From Rhodopseudomonas sp. (GTDB taxonomy: Bacteria; Pseudomonadota; Alphaproteobacteria; Rhizobiales; Xanthobacteraceae), in NCBI GenBank assembly GCA_016124795.1, contig WGNB01000035.1, positions 16,392-80,391 of the forward strand: 64,000 bases of DNA, given 5' to 3'. Under the pieces are notes generated by a model. It was given only the letters and a program-made list of their open reading frames with translations. It was not told the DNA's origin and ran no database searches. The translations under genes and the position numbers were made by a program. Position 1 is the first letter of the stretch; every line of letters begins with the position of its first letter. Below, piece after piece: positions 28,732 to 38,040 of this stretch.

Positions 28732-29879
28732 GGCTTGGCTCCCGTCTGCGAGTTGGACTGCGCCGACGGCGTCTTCGGCATCAATTCGTTGAGCGGCAGA
28801 TACGGCACCACGCCACCGGAACCGCCACGGCCGGAATCCATGATGATCTTGTTGGAGCCGCCGAGCACGCGCTCCATCGTTTCAAGATACATGCGCTCGC
28901 GGGTCACCGCCGGCGCCTTCTTGTACTGCGCATAGATTTGCAGGAAGCGCGAGGTTTCACCGGTGGCCTGGGCCACGGTCTGCGATTTGTAGGCTTCCGC
29001 CGCCTGCGTGATCTTGGCGACGTTACCGCGCGCCTGCGGCACCACGCGGTTGGCGTAAGTCTGGCCTTCGTTCACCGAACGATCGAGATCGATACGTGCG
29101 GCCTGAACGTCGCGGAAAGCATCGATCACCTGCTTGGGCGGATCGACCTTCTGCAACTGGACCTGCGTCACCTGAATGCCGGCGCCGTAATTATCCAGCG
29201 TCGTCTGCATCAGATTCTGCACCGCCGCTTCGGTGGTCTGGCGCGCGCCGGTCAGGATCGGCTCGATATCGGCACGGCCGATAACTTCGCGCATCGCGCT
29301 CTCGGCGACCGCTTTGACGGTGCCTTCGGGATTTTGAATGTTGAACAGGTAATCGCCGACGCCATTCGGCTTGATCTTCCACAGCACCGCGAAATCGACA
29401 TCGACGATGTTTTCGTCGCCGGTCAGCATCAGGCTTTCTTCGGGCACCTCGCGCGGGGCGATGCGGCGGCCTTCCTCGACCTGACGCATGCCGATGTCGA
29501 TCTTGTTGATGCGCAGCGCCTTCGGCGTCAGCACGGTCTCGATCGGATACGGCAGATGGTAGTTGAGGCCCGGCTGGACCTCGCGCACGTCCTTGCCGAA
29601 GCGCAAAACGACGCCGAGCTCATCCGGCTCGACCTTGAAGAAGCCGGAAAATCCCCACAGGGCCACCGCGCCAAGCAGCAGCAGGGCGACGCCCTTGCCA
29701 CCCAGATTGCCAGGCAGAACGCCGCGCAATTTGTCCTGTCCACGGCGCAGCATTTCTTCCAGATCGGGCGGGTTAGGACCCGACGATTGCGGACCGGAGC
29801 CCCACGGCCCCTTGCCGCCGCCAGACCCCCATGGTCCGCCGCCGCCACCGCTTCCGCCGCCTTGATTGCTCCATGGCAT
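28728..29879 (-). CDS. hflK: HflK, modulator of the FtsH protease
   Basis: 383 residues. The N-terminus is Gly/Pro/Ser-rich (PWSNQGGGSGGGGGPWGSGG) and cytoplasmic, then one membrane helix (GKGVALLLLGAVALWGFSGF), the SPFH domain (VEPDELGVVLRFGKDVREVQ) and a long helical region (EAYKSQTVAQATGETSRFLQ). It is the partner of HflC. It heads a new block after folA with a 125-base gap that should hold its promoter. Confidence 0.95.
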   Translation of the reverse strand: MPWSNQGGGSGGGGGPWGSGGGKGPWGSGPQSSGPNPPDLEEMLRRGQDKLRGVLPGNLGGKGVALLLLGAVALWGFSGFFKVEPDELGVVLRFGKDVREVQPGLNYHLPYPIETVLTPKALRINKIDIGMRQVEEGRRIAPREVPEESLMLTGDENIVDVDFAVLWKIKPNGVGDYLFNIQNPEGTVKAVAESAMREVIGRADIEPILTGARQTTEAAVQNLMQTTLDNYGAGIQVTQVQLQKVDPPKQVIDAFRDVQAARIDLDRSVNEGQTYANRVVPQARGNVAKITQAAEAYKSQTVAQATGETSRFLQIYAQYKKAPAVTRERMYLETMERVLGGSNKIIMDSGRGGSGGVVPYLPLNELMPKTPSAQSNSQTGAKP

Positions 29880-30004
29880 CTGAATTCTCTCCCGGGCGCC
29901 GGGGCTTTAAGGGCCGGCCTGCCTATGTCGAGGGGGGTTATAGGGGAGGCAAAGCCCCGTTACAACGCGCTGTCATGCCGCGCCTTACCGGCGATTAGTC
30001 TCAA

Positions 30005-30508
30005 TTACCGCCTCAAATAAGTCGCGACCGTGAAACTGGCGCTGTCGTGAGGCCCGGCATCGTAGAATTGCCGGCTGGATTCATGCCACTCCCTGGCGTC
30101 GATCGGCGGAAACAAGGTGTCGCCCTCCGGGCTGGCATGGACATGGGTAATCTCGAGGCGCTGCGCAAGCGGCATGGTGGCCGAAAACACGCCGCTGCCG
30201 CCGATCACCATGATCTCGTCGATGCCCCGCGCCTTGGCATCCTCGCGCGCGTAGCCAAGCGCCGCATCGAGGCTGGTCGCCAGAACGCCGCCCGGCACCG
30301 CGAAGCCGAGATCATGGGTCATCACGATATTGGTCCGGCCCGGCAGAGGCTTGCCGATCGACTCATATGTCTTGCGACCCATGACGACCGGCTTGTTGAT
30401 CGTCAACGCGCGGAAATGTTTCAGGTCGGATCGCAAATGCCACGGCATCTGGCCGTCACGGCCGATGACGTTATTTTCCGCGACGGCGGCGACCAGCACG
30501 ATCTTCAT
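30005..30508 (-). CDS. folA: Dihydrofolate reductase
   Basis: 167 residues. It reduces dihydrofolate with NADPH, regenerating the folate oxidised by ThyA. It begins [20 protein letters not shown]. The substrate-binding MPWHLRSDLKHFRALT contains the catalytic Asp, followed by VVMGRKTYESIGKPLPGRTN (NADPH). The ATG overlaps the stop of the upstream GNAT gene by 4 bases, and that gene in turn overlaps thyA, so a tightly coupled thymidylate operon is likely. Confidence 0.95.
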   Translation of the reverse strand: MKIVLVAAVAENNVIGRDGQMPWHLRSDLKHFRALTINKPVVMGRKTYESIGKPLPGRTNIVMTHDLGFAVPGGVLATSLDAALGYAREDAKARGIDEIMVIGGSGVFSATMPLAQRLEITHVHASPEGDTLFPPIDAREWHESSRQFYDAGPHDSASFTVATYLRR

Positions 30509-31008
30509 GAGACGGCATCCTCAACCGCGAAACGCGCGAGCGCCGGTCCGCTCAACCGGCAGATTTTCCACTCGTCCAGCACCTGCGCGCCGACTGAGCG
30601 ATAAAAAGCGATCGACGGCGCATTCCAGTCAAGCACCGACCATTCGAAGCGCGCCAGTCCGTCATCGATACAGCGTTGCGCCAGCCGCGCCATCAGCGCC
30701 TTGCCAATCCCCCGCCCGCGAAACGACGGCCGGATGAACAGGTCTTCGAGATAGATGCCGTGACGACCGCGGAAGGTCGAGAAATTGAAGAACCAGATCG
30801 CCATGCCGACGGCTTCGCCATCCCATTCGGCGATATCGCAGAACACCCGTGGCGTCGGGCCAAACAGCGCCGCGGAAATTGTACCGGGCGTCGCGTCGAC
30901 TTCGGCGCCGAGCTTTTCATAATCGGCCAGTTCGCGCACCAGATCGAAGATCAGCGTGCCGTCGGTCGGCCGTGCCGGACGGATCGCTACGCCCACCGCG
31001 CCACTCAT
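30505..31008 (-). CDS. GNAT-family N-acetyltransferase
   Basis: 167 residues. The acetyl-CoA-binding motif A reads [20 protein letters not shown] near residues 93-112. Motif B follows with [20 protein letters not shown], typical of the spermidine/diamine acetyltransferase (SAT) and RimI-like branch. The substrate is not determinable. It overlaps thyA upstream and folA downstream by 4 bases each, so it is co-translated with folate/thymidylate enzymes; a functional link is only suggested by position. Confidence 0.85.
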   Translation of the reverse strand: MSGAVGVAIRPARPTDGTLIFDLVRELADYEKLGAEVDATPGTISAALFGPTPRVFCDIAEWDGEAVGMAIWFFNFSTFRGRHGIYLEDLFIRPSFRGRGIGKALMARLAQRCIDDGLARFEWSVLDWNAPSIAFYRSVGAQVLDEWKICRLSGPALARFAVEDAVS

Positions 31009-31799
31009 ACCGCGACTGGCGCTTTGATGTGCGGATGCGCGTCGTAATTCTCGACCGTGAAATCGTCGAAGCGGAAGCTGAAAATATCCTTCACCGCCGG
31101 ATTGATTGTAATCGACGGCAGCGCCTTCGGCGCCCGCGACAATTGCAGTTCAGCCTGTTCGATATGGTTGAGATAGAGATGCACGTCGCCGAATGAATGG
31201 ATGAACTCGCCCGGCTTCAGCCCGGTCACCTGCGCCACCATCAAGGTCAGCAGCGCATAGGACGCGATGTTGAACGGCACGCCGAGAAAGACGTCGGCCG
31301 ACCGCTGGTAGAGCTGGCACGACAATTTGCCGTTCGCGACATAGAACTGGAACAGGCAATGGCATGGCGGCAGCGCCATCTTGTCGACGTCGGCCGGATT
31401 CCAGGCGGTGACGATCAGCCGGCGCGAATCCGGATTGCGCTTGATCGCCGCGATCACATTGGCGATCTGGTCGATGGTGCTGCCATCCTTGGCCGGCCAG
31501 GACCGCCACTGGTGACCGTAGACCGGGCCGAGGTCGCCGCGCTCGTCGGCCCATTCGTCCCAGATCCGCACCCCGTTGTCGTTCAGGTATTTGATGTTGG
31601 TGTCGCCGGCCAGAAACCACAACAATTCATAGATGATCGACTTCAGATGCAACTTCTTGGTGGTGGTGAGCGGAAAGCCGGCGGCGAGATCGAAGCGCAT
31701 CTGATAGCCGAATACCGAGCGCGTGCCGGTGCCGGTACGGTCGTGCTTCTCGACGCCGCTCTTCAAGATATGGTCCACCAGATCGAGGTATTGGCGCAT
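31005..31799 (-). CDS. thyA: Thymidylate synthase
   Basis: 264 residues, identical in length to the classical enzyme. It methylates dUMP to dTMP using methylene-tetrahydrofolate. Motifs: [19 protein letters not shown], the catalytic Cys in [32 protein letters not shown], and the C-terminal IKAPVAV that closes the active site. It is first of the thyA-GNAT-folA overlapping set. Upstream DNA (31800-32038) has TTAA repeats resembling CtrA boxes. Confidence 0.97.
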   Translation of the reverse strand: MRQYLDLVDHILKSGVEKHDRTGTGTRSVFGYQMRFDLAAGFPLTTTKKLHLKSIIYELLWFLAGDTNIKYLNDNGVRIWDEWADERGDLGPVYGHQWRSWPAKDGSTIDQIANVIAAIKRNPDSRRLIVTAWNPADVDKMALPPCHCLFQFYVANGKLSCQLYQRSADVFLGVPFNIASYALLTLMVAQVTGLKPGEFIHSFGDVHLYLNHIEQAELQLSRAPKALPSITINPAVKDIFSFRFDDFTVENYDAHPHIKAPVAV

Positions 31800-31916
31800 T
31801 TTCCTGGCCCTTCCGACTCTCAGGCAAGATGGGGAAGTTTGGCCCGCCCGGCAACGGGCGACCGGCCTTTATCAACGGGCACCGGGGGCCGGAGCGGCTT
31901 ACTCAGGCGGTGCGCG

Positions 31917-31972
31917 TTAATCGCCGTTAAGAACTGATTAATCAAAACCGCCGAAGGTTAATCGCCCATTAA
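31917..31972. promoter_or_regulatory. CtrA-like boxes between thyA and the coiled-coil gene
   Basis: TTAA-N7-TTAA occurs at 31958-31972 (TTAATCGCCCATTAAC), matching the consensus of the alphaproteobacterial cell-cycle regulator CtrA. A near match with a 6-base spacer (TTAATCGCCGTTAA) lies at 31917-31930. The sites lie between divergent thyA (start 31799) and the coiled-coil gene (start 32039). TTAA tetramers are rare at this GC content. Confidence 0.5.
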
Positions 31973-32038
31973 CGGCCATGATTCGGCGCGCGGGCGCGCG
32001 GAGAAACGATCGCAACGGGACGGCACACCGGAACGCCA

Positions 32039-33157
32039 TTGAAATCCCTCGAAACCATATTGGACGAGTTGTCCCAGCTCCCGGCCGAACGGCCGAGCCC
32101 GGTGATTCGCGACCGCCATGGTGTCGAGTGGGACGAGGACCTGTTCTTTACCGGTCCGGCGAAATCCGAAGCGATATTGCCCCACGCCGCGTCAATTCCC
32201 GAACGGCCATTCGACAATCCGCCCGACGGCCTCGCGCAGACGGCCGAAGGCAATCAGCAAGCCCGCGACTGGCCGACTCTGCCGATGCCGGCCCGCCAAA
32301 CACCGCCCGCGCTTGAAAAAAAGCTCGCCGAACAGACCCGGGAACTGACCCTGCGCTGCGCGCAGGTTGCCGAATTGCACGCGGCGCAAGGCCAGCAGGC
32401 CGCCGAACTGCAAGTGGCGAAAGAGGAAATCGCCCGGCTTGCGGCGGCGATCGCACCGCTGCGGGACGAGCTGGCGCAGCGAGATACCGCCGCGATCGAG
32501 CAGCAAAAGCAGCTGGCCGCGACCCTGCGCGACAACGCCGCCTTGCGCGACAAACTCGCCGCCGCGCGGGAGCAAACCCGTGAACTGTCGGAAAAACTCG
32601 TCGCGCTGGAAGCCGCCTACGACGACCGTGAAACAGTCGCCGCGTCGGCGCTCGCCGAACTCGACGTCGCCAATGCCAAGTTAATGAACGTCGCCGAACA
32701 GGCGGAAGCCCTGGCTGGCGCTGCCAAAACCGCCGAAATGCACGGTCAGGACGAACGCCAGAAGCTTACCGCGACGATCCAGGAACAGGCCGAGAAAATC
32801 GACACCCTGTTCAACGACCAGAGCATGCAATTCCGCGTTCGCGACAAGCTGGCCAAGCAGTGCGAAGAATTGGGCCGGACCATCGGCCACCTCGAAAGTG
32901 AACAGCGGCAGACTAAAACCGAACTCGAATTCCAGTCCGGCCTGTCCGAATTCCTCGAGGCCGTGCTGCGCGTCGAGCGCGAGAACAGCGACGAAAAGGT
33001 CAAGGAACTCACCGAGGCCCTTGAGCGCGAGACATCGGCGCGGCTGGCCATCGAGCAGGCCTCGGCGGCGATGCGGCAGGAAATTGCCGCTCTATTGGGG
33101 CAATTGACGACCCGCGGCCTCAAGGTTGTCGAGCCCGATCAGGCCGCCGCGGCCTGA
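32039..33157 (+). CDS. Coiled-coil protein of unknown function
   Basis: 372 residues from a TTG at 32039; no in-frame ATG is available upstream. Residues 1-90 are Pro-rich and probably disordered, with a short conserved-looking start (KSLETILDELSQLPAERPSP). Residues about 95-365 are almost entirely Ala/Glu/Gln/Lys/Leu heptads, predicting a long coiled coil. No signal peptide or membrane helix is seen. I do not recognise the family; cytoskeletal, division or chromosome-organising roles are possible for such proteins. The probable CtrA boxes upstream would fit cell-cycle control (inference). Confidence 0.65.
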   Translation: MKSLETILDELSQLPAERPSPVIRDRHGVEWDEDLFFTGPAKSEAILPHAASIPERPFDNPPDGLAQTAEGNQQARDWPTLPMPARQTPPALEKKLAEQTRELTLRCAQVAELHAAQGQQAAELQVAKEEIARLAAAIAPLRDELAQRDTAAIEQQKQLAATLRDNAALRDKLAAAREQTRELSEKLVALEAAYDDRETVAASALAELDVANAKLMNVAEQAEALAGAAKTAEMHGQDERQKLTATIQEQAEKIDTLFNDQSMQFRVRDKLAKQCEELGRTIGHLESEQRQTKTELEFQSGLSEFLEAVLRVERENSDEKVKELTEALERETSARLAIEQASAAMRQEIAALLGQLTTRGLKVVEPDQAAAA

Positions 33158-33247
33158 TCCCGGCTTTTCAGGCCATTTACAGGCCACAAATCCCGGCGGC
33201 ATTTTCAACAGGCTGATCGCGGCAAAGTGGGATTTCCCATCGCAATA

Positions 33248-34792
33248 ATGTTACGCGACCCGAAGTCTCCCGCCGGATATGGGGCCATCTTGCCAAAAAG
33301 CGTTCTTGATAAAGACCTCAAGAAGGTCGTTCAGATCGAAACCGCGACCTATGCCCGCTCCCGGTCCTGGGCCACGCCGGGCCTGCTGGTGGTCTTTCTG
33401 CTCGGCGCGGTCGCGCTCGCCAGCCTGTCGGTCAAAGGCGGCCCGCTCGGCAGCTTCGTCTACGTCGCCGCGGTCGTCGCGGCCTATATGGCGCTCAACA
33501 TCGGCGCCAACGACGTCGCCGACAACATGGGACCGGCGGTGGGCAGCCGCGCGCTGACCATGACCAGCGCACTCGCCATCGCCGCGATCTGCGAGATCGC
33601 CGGCGCGATGCTTGCCGGCGGCGATGTCGTCAACACGATCTCGAAAAGCCTGCTGCATCCGGCCGAGGCGTTCGACACCGTTCAGTTCATCTATGTGATG
33701 ACCGCCGCGCTATTGTCGGCGGCGCTCTGGATTCACCTCGCCACTTTCCTCGGCGCACCGGTCTCGACCACGCACGCCATTGTCGGCGGCGTCGTCGGCG
33801 CCGGCATGGCCGCGTCCGGCATCGACGCGGTCGCGTGGGAAAAGATCGCCGAGATCACCGCGAGTTGGATCATCTCGCCGATCATGGGCGGCATTATCGC
33901 CGCCATATTACTCGGCCTCATCAAGTGGAAAATCATATACCGCGACGATCGCGTCGCCGCCGCGCGCATCTGGGTGCCGGTGCTGGTCGCGTTGATGAGC
34001 GGAGTCTTTGCGATCTATCTGGTGACCAAGGGCCTCAAGCACATCTGGCAACCGTCGACGCCAACGGTTCTGGCCATTGGCGCGGCAACTTTCGTCGTCA
34101 GCCTGTTCGCGTCGCGCCCCTGGGTCGACCGGCGCTCGCGCGGCATGGAAAACCGCCGCAAGCATATCGCCACCTTGTTCACGCTGCCGCTGATCTTTGC
34201 CGCCGGCCTCTTGTCCTTCGCGCATGGCGCCAATGACGTCGCCAACGCTGTCGGCCCGCTGGCGGCGATCGTGGCGGCTGCCCAGACCGGGCTTGCCAAT
34301 GCCGGCACCGTCGACCTGCCGATCTGGGTCATGGCCATCGGCGCCGTCGGTATCGCGCTCGGCCTCTCCTTGTTCGGTCCCGCCTTGATCCGGACCGTCG
34401 GCCAGAAGATCACCCGCATGGACACCATCCGGGCTTATTGCGTGGCTTTATCGGCGGCGATCACGGTGCTGGTCGCTTCGACGCTCGGCCTGCCGGTCTC
34501 CTCGACCCACATCGCCATCGGCGCGGTGTTCGGCGTCGGTTATCTGCGCGAGTTCATCACCAACACCGGCGTCCCGAACCCGGCGGTGCGGCCGCGCCAG
34601 CTCTTTCTCGAACCGAAGCGGCTCAACGAGACGCCGGAACAGGCGCTGGTCAATTATCAGAAGCGCGAAAAACGCAAGCTGGTGCGCCGCCAGCATGTCT
34701 TCGGCATCGCCGCGGCCTGGGTCGTCACAGTGCCGGCCGCGGCCATTCTGGCCGCCGGGCTTTATGAGCTGATGCGTTCGATAGCCGGCTGA
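33248..34792 (+). CDS. Inorganic phosphate transporter, PiT family
   Basis: 514 residues from the ATG at 33248; a GTG at 33227 would add 7 residues, and neither has a clear ribosome site. Two inverted PiT repeats are visible, each with the signature GANDVAxxxGP: NIGANDVADNMGPAVGSRAL and AHGANDVANAVGPLAAIVAA. The second halves APVSTTHAIVGGVVGAGMAA and LPVSSTHIAIGAVFGVGYLR also match. About ten membrane helices. It imports phosphate with H+ or Na+. Its 3' end overlaps the convergent NUDIX gene by 31 bases. Confidence 0.93.
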   Translation: MLRDPKSPAGYGAILPKSVLDKDLKKVVQIETATYARSRSWATPGLLVVFLLGAVALASLSVKGGPLGSFVYVAAVVAAYMALNIGANDVADNMGPAVGSRALTMTSALAIAAICEIAGAMLAGGDVVNTISKSLLHPAEAFDTVQFIYVMTAALLSAALWIHLATFLGAPVSTTHAIVGGVVGAGMAASGIDAVAWEKIAEITASWIISPIMGGIIAAILLGLIKWKIIYRDDRVAAARIWVPVLVALMSGVFAIYLVTKGLKHIWQPSTPTVLAIGAATFVVSLFASRPWVDRRSRGMENRRKHIATLFTLPLIFAAGLLSFAHGANDVANAVGPLAAIVAAAQTGLANAGTVDLPIWVMAIGAVGIALGLSLFGPALIRTVGQKITRMDTIRAYCVALSAAITVLVASTLGLPVSSTHIAIGAVFGVGYLREFITNTGVPNPAVRPRQLFLEPKRLNETPEQALVNYQKREKRKLVRRQHVFGIAAAWVVTVPAAAILAAGLYELMRSIAG

Positions 34793-35280
34793 TGCGCGAA
34801 CTGCGGCTGTAGCCGGACGCGCTGGGTCAGCTTGGCGGCCAGCGCGGCGAGCTGCGGATTGGACAACAGCCGTTTGGCCTCCGGCAGGATCGCCCAGTGC
34901 CGGTGGCGATGCTTTTTCTCCGGCCATACGTCGAACTGGCGCGTCACCCGCAACGGGTACATTTCGACGTCGACGATCCGACGGCGGATGGCGATTGTCT
35001 TGACGCTGCGGTAACTGCCGAGCGGTCGGGAGTCGATCTCGCCTTCAATACCCGCCTCCTCGCTGGCCTCGCGCGCGGCGACCTGCCAGGGCGTCAGCCC
35101 CTCGATCGGCTCGCCTTTGGGAAAGATCCAGCGACCGGTGCCGCGCGATGTCACCAGCAGAAACACCACCTGACCATTCACAACCGCATAGGGGATCGCA
35201 CCCGACTGCTTGCGAACGGTCTTGTCGGAGCGCAGCGCCAACCGGTCGCGCCAGTCTCGCATCAGATTCCCGGTGAACAT
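34762..35280 (-). CDS. NUDIX hydrolase
   Basis: 172 residues from the ATG at 35280 (MFTGNLMRDWRDRLALRSDK), chosen over the ATG at 35313 because GGAG sits 6-7 bases upstream. The Nudix box is complete: GEPIEGLTPWQVAAREASEEAGI (read as G-x5-E-x7-REVxEExGI type, with Ala-Ser variation) near residues 57-79. GRWIFPKG just before it is typical of the diadenosine/diphosphoinositol polyphosphate hydrolase-like subgroup. The last 10 codons lie antisense to the end of the PiT gene. Confidence 0.85.
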   Translation of the reverse strand: MFTGNLMRDWRDRLALRSDKTVRKQSGAIPYAVVNGQVVFLLVTSRGTGRWIFPKGEPIEGLTPWQVAAREASEEAGIEGEIDSRPLGSYRSVKTIAIRRRIVDVEMYPLRVTRQFDVWPEKKHRHRHWAILPEAKRLLSNPQLAALAAKLTQRVRLQPQFAHQPAIERISS

Positions 35281-35440
35281 CGGCGCTCCAGCATGGTGAG
35301 GGTCGATGGGCATCCCGCCGGATGGCCCATCGCCGTTTATTCACAATTTACGCGCATCCGGGCAAGCTTTATGTCGGCTCTTCAACACCGGCCGTAAAAA
35401 TGTGGCCTCTGCGCATCCGCGCGGCGAGGGCTTTATCATC

Positions 35441-35626
35441 ATGTTGTCGCTTCTGTCAGGAATTGTCGTCACCGGTGCCGGCGGCGCCAGCCTGTGGTAC
35501 TTCATGCCCCACAACGGCGTCGTCCATCCGATTGCCCGCAAGCCCCTGCTGGACGCGCTGGTGCCGATCGCCATCGTATCGGCCTTCGCCATCGGCATCG
35601 CCTTGATCGTTTCGGCGATCGTCTGA
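35441..35626 (+). CDS. Small membrane protein of unknown function
   Basis: 61 residues from the ATG at 35441, with GAGGG 11 bases upstream. Two hydrophobic segments (MLSLLSGIVVTGAGGASLWY and LVPIAIVSAFAIGIALIVSA) flank a short polar loop. A strong terminator begins 38 bases after the stop, supporting a real transcript. I believe similar small proteins occur in Bradyrhizobium relatives, but no function is known to me. Confidence 0.6.
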   Translation: MLSLLSGIVVTGAGGASLWYFMPHNGVVHPIARKPLLDALVPIAIVSAFAIGIALIVSAIV

Positions 35627-35663
35627 GCGCGGCCGGCGCGATCCCGGCTTCCAGATACAAACA

Positions 35664-35701
35664 AGCCACGGTTGGCGCGGCGCCGACCGTGGCTCGTTTT
35701 T
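35664..35701 (+). terminator. Rho-independent terminator
   Basis: AGCCACGGT (35664-35672) pairs with ACCGTGGCT (35686-35694) around a GC-rich inner loop that extends the stem, and CGTTTTT follows on the plus strand. It ends the small membrane protein transcript; the convergent tctA stop is 29 bases further on. Confidence 0.85.
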
Positions 35702-35729
35702 GCATGCAGCGATCTATCCGGCGGCGGCG

Positions 35730-37244
35730 TCAGTTCTCCGATTCAACGAAGACTTCGTCGCGCCGTTTCTTGATCATCGGCAGCATCGCCAGCGCCAGCA
35801 TGCCGAGCGCGATCAGGATCAGCCCGGCCGAGATCGGCCGCGTCAGGAACACCGAAGCGTCGCCACGCGCGATCAACATGGCGCGGCGCAGGTTTTCCTC
35901 CATCAGCGGTCCGAGCACGAAGGCCAGCACCAGCGGCGCCGGCTCGAAGTCATGCTTGACCAGCCAGTAGCCGAACAGGCCGAAGACGGCGGCGATCACC
36001 ACGTCGGTCGGGGCGTTGTTGATCGAGTAGATGCCGATGCAGCAGAACACGATGATCGACGGGAACAGCAGGCGATAAGGCACCCGCAGCAGGCTGACCC
36101 AGACGCCAACCAGCGGCAGGTTGATGATCACCAGCATCAGGTTGCCGATCCACATCGAGGCGATCATGCCCCAGAACAGATCGGGCTGCTTCACCATGAC
36201 CTGCGGTCCCGGCACGATGCCGTGAATGGTCATGGCGCCGACCATCAGCGCCATCACGGCATTCGGCGGAATGCCGAGCGTCAGCAGCGGAATGAACGAG
36301 GTCTGCGAGGCCGCGTTATTGGCCGCCTCCGGCGCCGCCACGCCCTGAATCGCGCCACGGCCGAAGCGTTCCGGATGCTTCGAGATGCGCTTTTCGAAGG
36401 TGTAGGCGGCGAACGACGACACCACCGCGCCGCCGCCGGGCAGAATGCCGAGCAAGGAGCCGATGACGGTGCCACGCGCAATCGCGCCGGACGAGTCGAT
36501 CAGGTCCTGCCGCGTCGGCATCAGGCCGGTGATCTTGCTCTGCACGATGTCGCGGCTCTCCTGCGACATTTCCAGATTGCGGATGATTTCGGCGAAGCCG
36601 AACACACCCATCGCGACATTGGTAAAGCCGATGCCGTCGGCGAGTTCCGGGTAGTCGAAGGTCATGCGCCCGGCGCCGGTTTCAAGATCGGAGCCGACCA
36701 TCGACAGCAGCAGACCAGCGAGCACCATGGCGATCGATTTGACCACCGAGCCCTTGGCCAGCACCACCGCGAAGATCAGACCGAGCAGCATCAGCGAGAA
36801 ATATTCCGCCGGCCCGAACAGCAAGGCGATCGTGGTCAAGGGTGCGCCGAGCGCGGCGACCAGCACGGTGGCGACGCAACCGGCGAAGAACGAGCCAATG
36901 GCGGCAATCGACAACGCCGGACCGGCGCGGCCCTGACGCGCCATCTGATGGCCGTCGAGACAGGTGACCACCGAGGTCGCTTCGCCCGGGATATTGACGA
37001 GGATCGACGTCGTCGAACCGCCGTACTGCGCGCCGTAATAAATGCCGGCCAGCATGATCAGGGCGCCGACCGGCGGCAGACCGAAGGTGATCGGCAACAG
37101 CATGGCGACAGTCGCCACCGTGCCGATGCCGGGCAGCACGCCGACCAGCGTGCCGACCAGCGCGCCGACGAGGCAGAAGCCGATGTTGAAAGGGTTCGCC
37201 GCGACTGAAAAGCCGAGCCATAGATTAGCGAGAAGATCGGACAT
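35730..37244 (-). CDS. tctA: Tripartite tricarboxylate transporter large permease TctA
   Basis: 504 residues, about 11-12 membrane helices. It begins with the TctA pattern GVLPGIGTVATVAMLLPITF and AGIYYGAQYGGSTTSILVNI. The duplicated motif is GILPGGGAVVSSFAAYTFEK and AAPEAANNAASQTSFIPLLT. It forms the channel for solute/cation symport with TctB and a periplasmic TctC. No tctC is adjacent; a TctC homologue sits at 4409-5383 in this window. Substrate unknown. Confidence 0.93.
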   Translation of the reverse strand: MSDLLANLWLGFSVAANPFNIGFCLVGALVGTLVGVLPGIGTVATVAMLLPITFGLPPVGALIMLAGIYYGAQYGGSTTSILVNIPGEATSVVTCLDGHQMARQGRAGPALSIAAIGSFFAGCVATVLVAALGAPLTTIALLFGPAEYFSLMLLGLIFAVVLAKGSVVKSIAMVLAGLLLSMVGSDLETGAGRMTFDYPELADGIGFTNVAMGVFGFAEIIRNLEMSQESRDIVQSKITGLMPTRQDLIDSSGAIARGTVIGSLLGILPGGGAVVSSFAAYTFEKRISKHPERFGRGAIQGVAAPEAANNAASQTSFIPLLTLGIPPNAVMALMVGAMTIHGIVPGPQVMVKQPDLFWGMIASMWIGNLMLVIINLPLVGVWVSLLRVPYRLLFPSIIVFCCIGIYSINNAPTDVVIAAVFGLFGYWLVKHDFEPAPLVLAFVLGPLMEENLRRAMLIARGDASVFLTRPISAGLILIALGMLALAMLPMIKKRRDEVFVESEN

Positions 37245-37355
37245 GATGAGAGTGCTCGCTCAGAGCGTTTCGGGGCAAAGTCGAAACCGGCTCGCCGTCC
37301 GCAAACGCGATAAAACAGAAATCGGGAGACGGTCGCCGCGCAACGGCGCGCGCCT

Positions 37356-37889
37356 CTAGAACTGCGGCCAGAGCTGGAACGGGAGCTGCAGCAGATAAAC
37401 AAACAGCAGCACGCAGAACAGCGTCATGGCGACCGCCGCCAGAAGACTTTCACGCCAGCGGAACTCGGACGATCCGAAGATCGAAATCATGAAAGCGATG
37501 AAGGTCGAGGCGACCAGCCCCAGCGTCGGCAACACGATCGTCAGTCCGAAGACGTCGAAGCTGACGCCGCGGATGGTGCCGGCGAAGAACAGGATCGCGA
37601 CCAGCACGTAAGCCGGCCCGCGAATCGCGAAGGCTTCGACCTTCGGTCCTTCGACAAAAAGACCGGTGAGCGCGATCAGGGCGCCGACCGCGGCCAGGCA
37701 GCCGGCGAACATGCGCGGCGCGGTACCGGGTCCGAACGAAAATCCTTGCAAGCCCGGCAGGTCGCTGGAGGCCCAGACCGCGATCCCGGCCAGGCCGATC
37801 AGCACCAGGCCGCCATAGAAATCGCGTGGCCCCTTAATTCTCAATCGCAGTCCATCCCCTGACGGGGAGGGTTTCGCCCCCTCGGCCAT
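37356..37889 (-). CDS. tctB: Tripartite tricarboxylate transporter small permease TctB
   Basis: 177 residues from the ATG at 37889 (MAEGAKPSPSGDGLRLRIKG), preferred to the ATG at 37901 because GGAG lies 6 bases upstream of it. Four hydrophobic helices (FYGGLVLIGLAGIAVWASSD near the start, ending VLLFVYLLQLPFQLWPQF) are typical of TctB. It partners TctA, which starts 111 bases downstream. Confidence 0.85.
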   Translation of the reverse strand: MAEGAKPSPSGDGLRLRIKGPRDFYGGLVLIGLAGIAVWASSDLPGLQGFSFGPGTAPRMFAGCLAAVGALIALTGLFVEGPKVEAFAIRGPAYVLVAILFFAGTIRGVSFDVFGLTIVLPTLGLVASTFIAFMISIFGSSEFRWRESLLAAVAMTLFCVLLFVYLLQLPFQLWPQF

Positions 37890-38040
37890 CGCCAACTCCA
37901 TACGACTTTAGGCTAAAAAGCACAGTTAAGTCGTTGATCGATAGCATGCATTGATGCGCCGCCGGAAGCAGCGCCAAGCCGTAAATGGCCGGAAAGCCCC
38001 CGGGCAAGATGACGCAGGTCGGCGCGCCGGCCCGGCGATT

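Noticed and set aside
35700..37208. 502-codon plus-strand frame opposite tctA
   Set aside because: His/Gln/Arg/Asp-rich antisense shadow; TctA motifs and membrane pattern are on the minus strand.
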